Assembly: GCA_964544105.1 (NCBI GenBank)
Contig: CAZIZQ010000009.1
Location: forward strand, 1 to 28,435
From: GCA-016432345 sp964544105
Lineage (GTDB): Bacteria; Patescibacteriota; Microgenomatia; Levybacterales; UBA12049
DNA: 28,435 nt
Reading direction: 5' to 3'
The notes beneath the pieces were generated by a model. It was not told the DNA's origin and did no database searches. It was given only the letters and a program-made list of their open reading frames with translations. Positions 1-6,644 of the stretch are shown piece after piece. Made by a program: the position numbers and the translations under genes. Within the stretch, counting starts at the first letter, position 1; each line of letters starts with the position of its first letter.

Positions 1-3000
1 TGTCTGCAGATAGGTTGATGCTCCTTGGGAAGATGGCCAGGTGTAGGCAATACCACCAAAGGTGGTGGTTCCTGAAACTCGGAGATTACCGGCAATATCC
101 AGGGCCTGGGCAGGAGAGGTGGTACCTATGCCCACATTACCCAACACTGCCAGACCATTGGTGGGTGCTGTTTGGGTGCCGGTGTAGCCAAGCAGAGTTC
201 CTCCGGTAACAGCCAGAGCTGCGCCGGGAGAGGAAGTGCCAATGCCCAGGTTGCCATTAAAGATATCCAGAGTGCCTAACACTGACAGTTTGTTAGTCGG
301 GGCAGTGGTGCCAATGCCCACCCTTTGGTTTTGGGTATCCACATCAAAGAGGTTATTGACTCTAAAGGCGGTGGTAGATTGATCTAATGTGAGGTTGACT
401 GATCCACTGGTGGCGGTCAGATTCAAAGCTCCGGTAGACAGAGTTAGTCCATTTTGAGCTGTTAAGGTAGAGGCAAAACTGCCTGTCCCCCCAAAGGTGG
501 CAGCGCCGCTTAGGTAGGAGGTACCGATCACCTCTAACTTACTGGCAGGGGAGGTAGAACCTATTCCCAGGTTACCCCCGCCGGTCACTACCACGGCATT
601 GCCAGATTGATTAACCTGGAAGATTTGTACAGGAGCTGTGACTCCAATGCCAATGTTGCCGGAAGAGTCAATAGTTGCTCTGCTTGCCCCGCCTGTGACC
701 AGGCTCATCCTATCTGTATCAATTCTGTACAGCCCGGTATTGGTGTCATTGATAAAGGTTAATGAGGGAGCAGAGTTGGTGCCGTCTGCTAACTGTAAGG
801 TAGATAAGGTAGATAGAGCAGAATCAAAAGTAGAGTTACCGGTAAAGTGGCTGGTGCCGATAACTTCCAGCTTGTAATTTGGACTGGTTGATCCAATCCC
901 CACATTACCGAAGATTGCCAGGCCATTGCTGGGAGCTAATTCTGTTCCAGCATATCCAACTGTTGCCCCACCGGTCACAGACAGAGCTGCGCCGGGGGCA
1001 GTGGTGCCAATGCCCACCCTTTGGTTTTGGGTATCAATGTCCAACAGGTTATTGACTCTAAAGGCTGTGGCAGATTGATCCATTGTGAGGTTGACTGATC
1101 CGCTGGTGGAGGTCAGATTCAAAGCTCCGGTGGTTAAAGTTAGTCCATTACCGGCAGTCAGGGTAGAGGCAAAACTAGCGGTGCTGTCAAAGGTGGCAGC
1201 GCCGGTCACATGTTGGGTGCCGACCACCTCTAATTTGTAATTAGGAGAGGTGGTGCCAACCCCTAAGTTTCCAAACACTCCTAAAGATGCTCCGGAAGAG
1301 AGACTTTGGGTGCCGCTGTAGCCAAGCAGAGTTCCTCCTGCCACTGCCAATCTTGCTCCAGGACTGGAGATGCCAATGCCCACATTACCTGAAAAGGAAG
1401 ATATGGCATTTTGGTAGATTCCTGTGCCGGTGGTTGCTCCCACAGTTAGCGAAGTGGCTGCTCCCCCCAGATTCAAAGTCGTCACTGTCGAGTTAAGGAG
1501 ATTAAAAGTAGTAGAGGTAGAAGTTAGATCCCCCCCATTAACAGCCAAGTCATCGCCAATGGTGGTATTGCTTGTTATATTTCCAGTGCCAACCACATGC
1601 AGGGTGGAGGTGGGAGTAATCGTGCCTACACCTAAATTTCCATTGGCATCAATTGTAATACCGGAAGTAGCAACACCGCCTGTAATTAGGCCAATTTTAT
1701 CTGCAGACAGCCAATACAAACCAGAATTGGTATCCGAGGAAAAGGTAAGGCTTGGGGCAGCGGCAGTGCCGTCGGCTAGTTGCAAGACTCCGGAGATAAC
1801 AGGAGAGGATTTTAAGGAGAGTGTGACCGAGCTGCCCAGCTCTATATCTCCACCGCCTGTTAGGTTAGTCCCGGCAGTCACAGTGACCTTTTTATTGGTC
1901 AGGCTAGAGTTGGGGATACTGGTAAAGGTATTATCCGACCCTGACATACTTTTATTGGTTAATGTATCTTTTGTATCAGTTCCAACCAGAGTGGTGGTGA
2001 TATCGGGTAGGGTAAACTCCTTACTGCCATTCAGTATTTGTTTGGTGGCTTCAGAGAGAGTAAGCGCGGGAAATGTGGGCGTGGAGTCGGTGGAAACGTT
2101 TTGATTTATAGTTAGCTCACCGCCGCTGACAGTTAGACTGCTTTGGTCTTCGGATTTAATGGTGAGTCCGTTTATTGAGCCGTTGACAGCAAGATCAGTG
2201 TTAATTTCCAAAAGTCCCCTTACCGTAGTTTCAGCCAAAACACTTTTGTCCTGGTTCACCTCGGAGGTGGGGGAGGATAGAAATCCAGGGGTGTTTACCC
2301 AAAAAAGCGCTGCCAAAGTCCCAAAAGTCCCAACAGCCAGCGAAAACCCGGCAGCATAACTTAGCCTCACCAAGCCTCGCTTGGCGAGGCTAAACGGGAC
2401 ACGACGTATATCATTTCGATACGCGATCGCGTTGACAAATGATATAGCTAAAATTACTGGGCGAGTGAGAGAGGAAAAATCCGGCAGTTTTTGTTTTAGC
2501 CTCGCAAGGTGAGAGCTTGCAAGGCTAAATTCTTTGGTAAGTACGGGACTAGAAGGTAGGGGTGGAAGGTGGAAGTTAGAAAGTTGATTGTTGAGGTTAG
2601 AAATTAGATGCTGGATTTTTTTCTCTAACTTCGAATTTCCATCTTCAACCTCCATCTTCAATCCGCCAGCCGGCGGACTATCTTCTATTTTCAATCTTCC
2701 GTTCCCGATGAGAGGGTTTTCTGCCAATGGTGTTTCTTGCTTGGCAATTTTTTCCAAGAGCTGGCTAGTGGGGATGGGGGAGAGATCATTGTTCAATTGC
2801 TGAATTGTTTCATTGCTGGGGCTCGTTGGATACGGGACTTTTATTTTTGGAGAAGAGAGGAGCCTCTGGAGTTTTTTAATGTTGTAGAGTCGTGTGCCCC
2901 CGGGAGTTCTAATTGTTTCGATTTTACCCTTTTTCTCCCACCTGCGCAGAGTGTCAATAGATACGTTAAGAATCTTGGCAGCATCACCAATTTTAACAAG

Positions 3001-3039
3001 TTTTTGGCTATTGGTTTTTAAGGGCAGGTCTTTGGGCAT
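1..3039 (-). CDS. MerR-like HTH / transmembrane / GIGTTSP-repeat surface fibre (3' end beyond window)
   Basis: One open frame of 1013 codons from ATG 3039 to the window edge; I read every codon from 3039 to 1 and found no stop. Residues about 14-62 form a MerR/excisionase-type winged HTH (IGDAAKILNVSIDTLRRWE, then TPGGTRLY). Residues about 63-225 are a low-complexity cytoplasmic linker. Residues about 228-250 are a hydrophobic membrane helix (FSLAVGTFGTLAALFWV). The rest is Ser/Thr/Gly-rich and repetitive, with motifs GNVGIGTTSP, RVGIGTTAP, KLEVIGTS and DTNTGLYRI, plus a phage tail-fibre-like stretch (TLTNKSMSGSDNTFTSI). The predicted topology is HTH inside and fibre outside. Such repeats are known from CPR surface proteins and phage tail fibres, often ending in an S74-type chaperone domain, which would lie outside this window. 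The function as an adhesin or surface sensor is inferred. Part of the linker is encoded by palindromic repeats. It is divergent from the c-like gene at 3173. Confidence 0.85.
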   Translation of the reverse strand, partial: MPKDLPLKTNSQKLVKIGDAAKILNVSIDTLRRWEKKGKIETIRTPGGTRLYNIKKLQRLLSSPKIKVPYPTSPSNETIQQLNNDLSPIPTSQLLEKIAKQETPLAENPLIGNGRLKIEDSPPAGGLKMEVEDGNSKLEKKIQHLISNLNNQLSNFHLPPLPSSPVLTKEFSLASSHLARLKQKLPDFSSLTRPVILAISFVNAIAYRNDIRRVPFSLAKRGLVRLSYAAGFSLAVGTFGTLAALFWVNTPGFLSSPTSEVNQDKSVLAETTVRGLLEINTDLAVNGSINGLTIKSEDQSSLTVSGGELTINQNVSTDSTPTFPALTLSEATKQILNGSKEFTLPDITTTLVGTDTKDTLTNKSMSGSDNTFTSIPNSSLTNKKVTVTAGTNLTGGGDIELGSSVTLSLKSSPVISGVLQLADGTAAAPSLTFSSDTNSGLYWLSADKIGLITGGVATSGITIDANGNLGVGTITPTSTLHVVGTGNITSNTTIGDDLAVNGGDLTSTSTTFNLLNSTVTTLNLGGAATSLTVGATTGTGIYQNAISSFSGNVGIGISSPGARLAVAGGTLLGYSGTQSLSSGASLGVFGNLGVGTTSPNYKLEVVGTQHVTGAATFDSTASFASTLTAGNGLTLTTGALNLTSTSGSVNLTMDQSATAFRVNNLLDIDTQNQRVGIGTTAPGAALSVTGGATVGYAGTELAPSNGLAIFGNVGIGSTSPNYKLEVIGTSHFTGNSTFDSALSTLSTLQLADGTNSAPSLTFINDTNTGLYRIDTDRMSLVTGGASRATIDSSGNIGIGVTAPVQIFQVNQSGNAVVVTGGGNLGIGSTSPASKLEVIGTSYLSGAATFGGTGSFASTLTAQNGLTLSTGALNLTATSGSVNLTLDQSTTAFRVNNLFDVDTQNQRVGIGTTAPTNKLSVLGTLDIFNGNLGIGTSSPGAALAVTGGTLLGYTGTQTAPTNGLAVLGNVGIGTTSPAQALDIAGNLRVSGTTTFGGIAYTWPSSQGASTYLQT
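2362..2392. repeat. 31-nt palindrome copy A, inside the fibre gene
   Basis: TAGCCTC ... GAGGCTA with a nested CCAAGC/GCTTGG stem. It is read in frame just before the membrane helix (residues about 216-226, FSLAKRGLVRLS). It has the same length and arms as copies at 9683, 20287 and 28049. Confidence 0.9.
2408..2445. repeat. Second palindrome inside the fibre gene
   Basis: Outer arms ATATCATTT (2408-2416) and AAATGATAT (2437-2445) pair perfectly. An inner CGCGATCGCG palindrome lies at the centre. It is unrelated in sequence to the 31-nt family and translated in frame. Confidence 0.8.
2497..2527. repeat. 31-nt palindrome copy B (variant 2), inside the fibre gene
   Basis: TAGCCT, GCAAG, a GTGAGAG centre, CTTGC, AGGCTA. 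It matches the copy in galT at 17171-17201 except for the last base. It is translated as SLASSHLARL in the cytoplasmic linker. Confidence 0.9.
2662..2677. repeat. Short GC-rich palindrome TCCGCCAGCCGGCGGA
   Basis: A 16-nt inverted repeat, one base different from the perfect palindrome at 25843-25858. It lies in the linker-coding part of the fibre gene, amid low-complexity sequence at about 2540-2700. Confidence 0.7.
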
Positions 3040-3071
3040 TTTTTATATTCGAAACCTAGGGTTTTGGGCTA

Positions 3072-3172
3072 ATACTATGTTGCACATATTTGCATAGATT
3101 TGTCAAGGGGAAAAGAGGAGGAAAAATCTATGCAACTTGACATTTGAGATTTATAAATACTATGCTAGAGAT
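3072..3172. promoter_or_regulatory. Divergent control region with 12-bp inverted repeat; leaderless promoter of the c-like gene
   Basis: For the plus-strand gene, -35 TTGACA (3137-3142), an 18-nt spacer and -10 TATGCT (3161-3166) put the start of transcription at about the ATG (3173). TTGCATAGATTT (3090-3101) and AAATCTATGCAA (3124-3135) form a perfect inverted repeat 22 nt apart, and a third, imperfect half-site begins with CTATG at 3075. On the minus strand TTGACA lies at 3101-3106. The best -10 (TAGTAT, 3072-3077) is 23 nt away, too far for a standard promoter, so the fibre promoter is uncertain. The HTH of the fibre protein is an obvious candidate to bind the repeat (inference). Confidence 0.6.
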
Positions 3173-3949
3173 ATGAATCGCTTTTTAGTTTTATTCATTA
3201 TTCTTTATTCATTATTCTTTATTCATTATTCTGCGTCTTCGGCGCTTGCCCAAAACACCCCCGTTGATCTGGCCAGTGTCTACGAAATCGCTGACAAAAG
3301 CGCGGTTGACGGCGATATTCTGATGTATCAGGCAGGGAAGGGGATAGTGCGGGCCAATGAATCTTTTTCTCCCCGCATGTTTGGCGTCTTGCAGGACGCC
3401 CCGGTTTTGGTCTACAAGTTGCCAAATAGCACGGGAAAGCCAGTAATTCGTGGTGGTACAGCATACGTTCATGTATCAGACGTAAATGGCGCGATAAAAG
3501 CTGGTGATTATATAACTTCATCATCAAAACCAGGACTCGGCCAGAAGGCATCTGAATCTGGCTACGTGTTGGGAGTCGCGCTTGCCGACCTAACTGGCCG
3601 GGACGGGAAAATTCCTGTGGCAGTGCGTATCGAGTATGCGGAACTAACAAATACCAGGTCAGTATTGCGGCTTTTGGATTACCTAAACATTGCTGCTTTT
3701 CAGAGCATTAAAGATCCAGACCGGGCATCGCAATTGGTAAAATACTTCTCCGCTGGGTTTATTATAATATTGGCTTTGGTAATAAGCTTTATTGTCTTTG
3801 GCCGGTCAATTGTTAAAAGCATCGAGGCTATTGGCAGAAATCCCTTATCAAAAAATGCGGTTCAGGTTTCTCTTCTTATTAATGCGGTTTTCGCGCTTGG
3901 AATAGCACTTATTGCAATTGGCGCTGCTTTTGTAATTCTTCAACTTTAA
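3173..3949 (+). CDS. Secreted-domain protein with F0 c-subunit-like hairpin lacking the ion-binding carboxylate
   Basis: 258 residues. ATG 3173 is chosen over an upstream in-frame TTG (3137), because that TTG is the -35 box TTGACA. Residues 1-26 are a clear signal peptide ending ALA-Q. Residues about 30-190 are an exported beta-rich domain with motifs DKSAVDGDIL, AIKAGDYITSSSKPG and SGYVLGVAL, which I recall from the ends of CPR GIGTTSP-type surface proteins. Residues about 193-256 are two helices joined by a cytoplasmic loop, EAIGRNP (R222-N223-P224), closely like the conserved loop of ATP synthase c-subunits. In E. coli and bovine c the essential Asp/Glu is 18 residues after the loop proline; here that position is Leu242, and neither helix contains Asp or Glu. 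The GxGxGxG packing motif of helix 1 is also absent. It should dock F1 but not carry protons (inference). Its stop overlaps the epsilon stop. Confidence 0.75.
   Translation: MNRFLVLFIILYSLFFIHYSASSALAQNTPVDLASVYEIADKSAVDGDILMYQAGKGIVRANESFSPRMFGVLQDAPVLVYKLPNSTGKPVIRGGTAYVHVSDVNGAIKAGDYITSSSKPGLGQKASESGYVLGVALADLTGRDGKIPVAVRIEYAELTNTRSVLRLLDYLNIAAFQSIKDPDRASQLVKYFSAGFIIILALVISFIVFGRSIVKSIEAIGRNPLSKNAVQVSLLINAVFALGIALIAIGAAFVILQL
3190..3231. repeat. Three perfect 14-nt tandem units encoding the signal-peptide core
   Basis: Unit TTTATTCATTATTC at 3190-3203, 3204-3217 and 3218-3231. Since 14 is not a multiple of 3, each unit is read in a different frame; together they encode the hydrophobic core of the signal peptide (about residues 7-20). 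Confidence 0.95.
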
Positions 3950-4212
3950 AGGGTAGGGCTTTCTGTTTTGGCAAAGATAGTAACAGTGTTATTGGTTGTA
4001 TAGATAATTGCCAGAGGAAATCTAAAGGTTACTTTCTCTTTTTTCGTATTGTTTATGATAATCTGCTGGTTTTCAATTATAGTTATAAAATCAGAGTGGC
4101 CGGGGAGAATATCAAAATTACCAGAGGAGTTTTTCGAGCTCACAGACAATGCTTCTTCTTGAAACAATAAATCTTGGGGAGAAATAACTTTGATAGATAG
4201 AACATCAGCCAT
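3946..4212 (-). CDS. atpC: F1-ATPase epsilon subunit, short form
   Basis: 88 residues, matching the N-terminal beta-sandwich of F1 epsilon (IKVISPQDLLFQEEALSVSS, then FDILPGHSDFITII). The usual C-terminal two-helix domain, which brakes ATP hydrolysis in many bacteria, is absent; typical length is about 130 or more. It is last in the b-delta-alpha-gamma-beta-epsilon set and should sit on gamma and the c-ring loops. Its stop overlaps the convergent c-like gene within TTTAAA. Loss of the inhibitory helices fits an enzyme that hydrolyses ATP freely, though short epsilons exist in ordinary synthases too. Confidence 0.85.
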   Translation of the reverse strand: MADVLSIKVISPQDLLFQEEALSVSSKNSSGNFDILPGHSDFITIIENQQIIINNTKKEKVTFRFPLAIIYTTNNTVTIFAKTESPTL

Positions 4213-4331
4213 AATAAAAGCTCAAAGTTCAAATCTCAAAGTGCAAAGCAATAGCGCAAAGTGCAAAACTTATTTAAATTAGCTTTTAGTTTTAAGTTGT
4301 AGTTTTGAGTTTTGACATTTGAGTTTTGAGC
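4213..4331. repeat. Low-complexity filler between atpD and atpC
   Basis: Quasi-repeats of CTCAAAGTTCAAA / GTTTTGAGTTTT type fill the 119-nt gap. No reading frame is apparent. The two halves are roughly inverted (AAGCTCAAAG near 4220, TTTGAGCTT near 4326), so the RNA could fold. Confidence 0.6.
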
Positions 4332-5735
4332 TTACTTCGTGATGTTTGCATCACGAAGGCTGCCTATATACAAAAACTTCTCGCTTGGTACTTCATCCAG
4401 TTGGCCGGAGAGAATTAGCGTTATATCTGCAACTGTAGTAATACGATCTACATATACACCTTTTTGGCCAGTTTGATCCTCTGTCATAAAAAAAGGCTGG
4501 GTCAGGTAATTGATAACTTTTTTTGTGCGGTTATACAAGATGCGGTTATCGCTGGATAGTTCTGATTCGCCAACAATTGCAACAATATGAGATAGTCTGT
4601 TATAGTTATCCAGCATTCTTTGGAAATTAGTCAAGGCTTCGAAATGCTCCGTACCCACCACATTTTTTGACCCCGCCGCAGAAGATGTGGAGGCGAATAC
4701 ATCTAACGGGGGGTAGAGACCGGCCTGTGCCACACTTCGGGATAAAACAATTGAGCTGTCTAAGAATGACATGATCGCGGTCACAGCAGGGTCTGTGGTC
4801 TCATCAGATGGCACGTAGACGGTTTGAATGCTGGTTATGCTGCCATTTTCTGTGGAGATAAGTCTGTCTTCAATGTGGCTTATTTCTGTCTGAAGGGTCG
4901 GCTGGTATCCCTGGTCCGAGGGGATCATTCCTAAAACTGTTGATACTTCGTTGCCGGCTTGTAAAAAGCGAAACATATTGTCGATAAAAAACAGCACATC
5001 TTGTTTGTAAGCATCTCTAAAGTATTCGGCAATGGTGGTAGCTGCCAGGGCGACTCTAAATCTAACCGCAGCATTCTCATTCATTTGCCCAAAAACTATC
5101 ACCGTATTGTCCAGCACCTTGGTTTCTTTGAGTCGTTGGTATAATTCCTGCCCCTCTCGGATACGCTCGCCAACACCGGCAAATACCGATATGGTTCGGC
5201 TACGCTCACCACCTGCGGCACTTCTAGAAGTAATATTGTGAATCATTTCGGTGATAAGGATAGTTTTACCAACTCCCGCGCCCCCCACAAAACCCACTTT
5301 TCCACCCTTAAAAATTGGCGTTAAAAAGTCGATGGCCTTAATGCCGGTTTCCAGAATCTGAAACTTTGACTCCAAGACATTGATTGATGCAGTTTTAGCA
5401 TAGATAGACATAGTTGTTTCTGGTAAAATAGTTTCGGTTTGCATCAGGGGTAAACCAAACAAATTCACCGCTTTGCCAAGCAATGTTTTCCCAACAGGAA
5501 TTTGTAAGTCTTTCCCCGTGCCAAAAACCTTCATCCCGCGGGAGAGCTTGGTGGGGTTAGAAAGAATTAAACACGAGACCGTTGTCCGACTTTGGATATA
5601 TACTTCCAGCCTGGCATCTTTTTCTGCCTCGCAGTGGAGTATTTCCAGCATGGCCGGTAAGCTTTCGGTAATAATTTCCACCTCGGCAATCTGGCCGTTA
5701 ATACCCTTGATGATACCCTCTATTTGATTAGTCAT
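4332..5735 (-). CDS. atpD: F1-ATPase beta subunit (catalytic)
   Basis: 467 residues, normal length. Walker A GGAGVGKT is preceded by FVG. The catalytic GERIREG (Glu and Arg of the GER motif), QMNE, EYFRD and Walker B FFIDNMFR are all present, as are PSDQGYQPTL and LSRSVAQAGLYP. The subunit should therefore bind and hydrolyse ATP. The DELSEED lever, which pushes gamma, reads ESELSSD and so is less acidic. The sequence is divergent but clearly beta rather than alpha, flagellar FliI or V-type. It lies between gamma and epsilon; no Shine-Dalgarno site is evident before the ATG. Confidence 0.95.
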   Translation of the reverse strand: MTNQIEGIIKGINGQIAEVEIITESLPAMLEILHCEAEKDARLEVYIQSRTTVSCLILSNPTKLSRGMKVFGTGKDLQIPVGKTLLGKAVNLFGLPLMQTETILPETTMSIYAKTASINVLESKFQILETGIKAIDFLTPIFKGGKVGFVGGAGVGKTILITEMIHNITSRSAAGGERSRTISVFAGVGERIREGQELYQRLKETKVLDNTVIVFGQMNENAAVRFRVALAATTIAEYFRDAYKQDVLFFIDNMFRFLQAGNEVSTVLGMIPSDQGYQPTLQTEISHIEDRLISTENGSITSIQTVYVPSDETTDPAVTAIMSFLDSSIVLSRSVAQAGLYPPLDVFASTSSAAGSKNVVGTEHFEALTNFQRMLDNYNRLSHIVAIVGESELSSDNRILYNRTKKVINYLTQPFFMTEDQTGQKGVYVDRITTVADITLILSGQLDEVPSEKFLYIGSLRDANITK

Positions 5736-5798
5736 AGGACTGCTTATGGCTTATGGTACGTAGCACGTAGTAAATAACTACCCGCCACCCGCCACGCG
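5736..5798. repeat. Low-complexity filler between atpG and atpD
   Basis: 63 nt of near-tandem pieces (GGCTTATGG, ACGTAGCACGTAG, CCCGCCACC, TATCCGCTATC). It differs in sequence from the fillers at 4213 and 8595. No gene is seen. Confidence 0.55.
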
Positions 5799-6644
5799 CT
5801 ATCCGCTATCTTGGTTTTTTGTCAAAATGATCGACGCGTATGTTTCCAAAAGCCGTCCGTTGGCTGCGGATTTTTTGGCATGGTCTAAAGCAATTATGTT
5901 TTGCTTTATTACTTTGTCGGCATTGCTTTGTGATTCGTCCATCGAAATAAGCCTAGCCGCAGTGCGGGAAAGCTCTCCTTCCAAAAATGCCTGTTGGAGC
6001 AGCAAATTAGTTACCTGGGATTCAAAATATGCCAAAATTTTGGTAAACTCCGGCTCGAAGATAAACAATTTTTTGGCATCAACTTCGGACACTTTTATTT
6101 CGGAGAGGTAGGCTGTTTGGGTAATGTCAACACGGGATGGGATTTGCAGCATCACTGTACTCATTTGCGGGTAATAGATAATAATTTGGGAGTAGTCTTT
6201 AACCAGCCGCACTAGTGCATCAAGTTCGCTACTTTCGGGATACCCTTTTTTCAGAATAATCTTTGTGTAAGGAAGTAAGTATTTAATGCTATTCAGCCAC
6301 TCAAGGGCAGTTTTACCAATAACAATTTGATCAGTTTCTTGTAGTCTGGCCATATCCACAAAATATTTGGTCAAATCTTGGTTAATGCTGCCCGAAAAGT
6401 GTTCGTTTGAGCTTAATAAAACGCTGACTGTTTTTCCGTTTTTCTTGGGCAGCAAATTGCGGAGCTGGGCTCGTTTTTTAAGCACTTTGTAGACAACCGA
6501 AAGTTCATCCAAAAAATTACGGTTTTTCTCAACCAAGTTACGGATTCTTTTAATTTTGTTGGACGAGATTTCGGTATAAGCCACAGCAATTTGCTTTAAG
6601 GCATTAGCCTGGTTAATGGTTGTCTGTATTTCTTTTATGGTCAT
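5799..6644 (-). CDS. atpG: F1-ATPase gamma subunit, divergent
   Basis: 281 residues, near normal length. The N-terminal helix begins TIKEIQTTINQANALKQIAV and the C-terminal helix contains ELSRTAARLISMDESQSNA, matching the two-helix coiled coil that forms the rotor shaft. The conserved core signature (TSDRGLCGGFN in ordinary gammas) is altered to SSNEHFSGSIN, so it is strongly diverged. The start overlaps the alpha stop by ATGA, implying coupled translation. Gamma would transmit rotation between the alpha/beta ring and the c-like ring. Identification is firm from ends, length and position. Confidence 0.85.
   Translation of the reverse strand: MTIKEIQTTINQANALKQIAVAYTEISSNKIKRIRNLVEKNRNFLDELSVVYKVLKKRAQLRNLLPKKNGKTVSVLLSSNEHFSGSINQDLTKYFVDMARLQETDQIVIGKTALEWLNSIKYLLPYTKIILKKGYPESSELDALVRLVKDYSQIIIYYPQMSTVMLQIPSRVDITQTAYLSEIKVSEVDAKKLFIFEPEFTKILAYFESQVTNLLLQQAFLEGELSRTAARLISMDESQSNADKVIKQNIIALDHAKKSAANGRLLETYASIILTKNQDSG

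Noticed and set aside
1424..2104. Plus-strand frame of 226 codons and several shorter ones in 1-3040
   Set aside because: They are shadows of the minus-strand fibre gene, which is continuous through the region and shows clear repeats, an HTH and a membrane helix.
3137..3172. Upstream TTG starts that lengthen several genes (also at 13455, 21076, 25031 and 28424)
   Set aside because: At 3137 and 21076 the TTG is the first part of a -35 box; at 13455 it lies before a Shine-Dalgarno site; at 25031-25033 it lies between the -10 box and the ATG; at 28424 the frame simply continues beyond the window.
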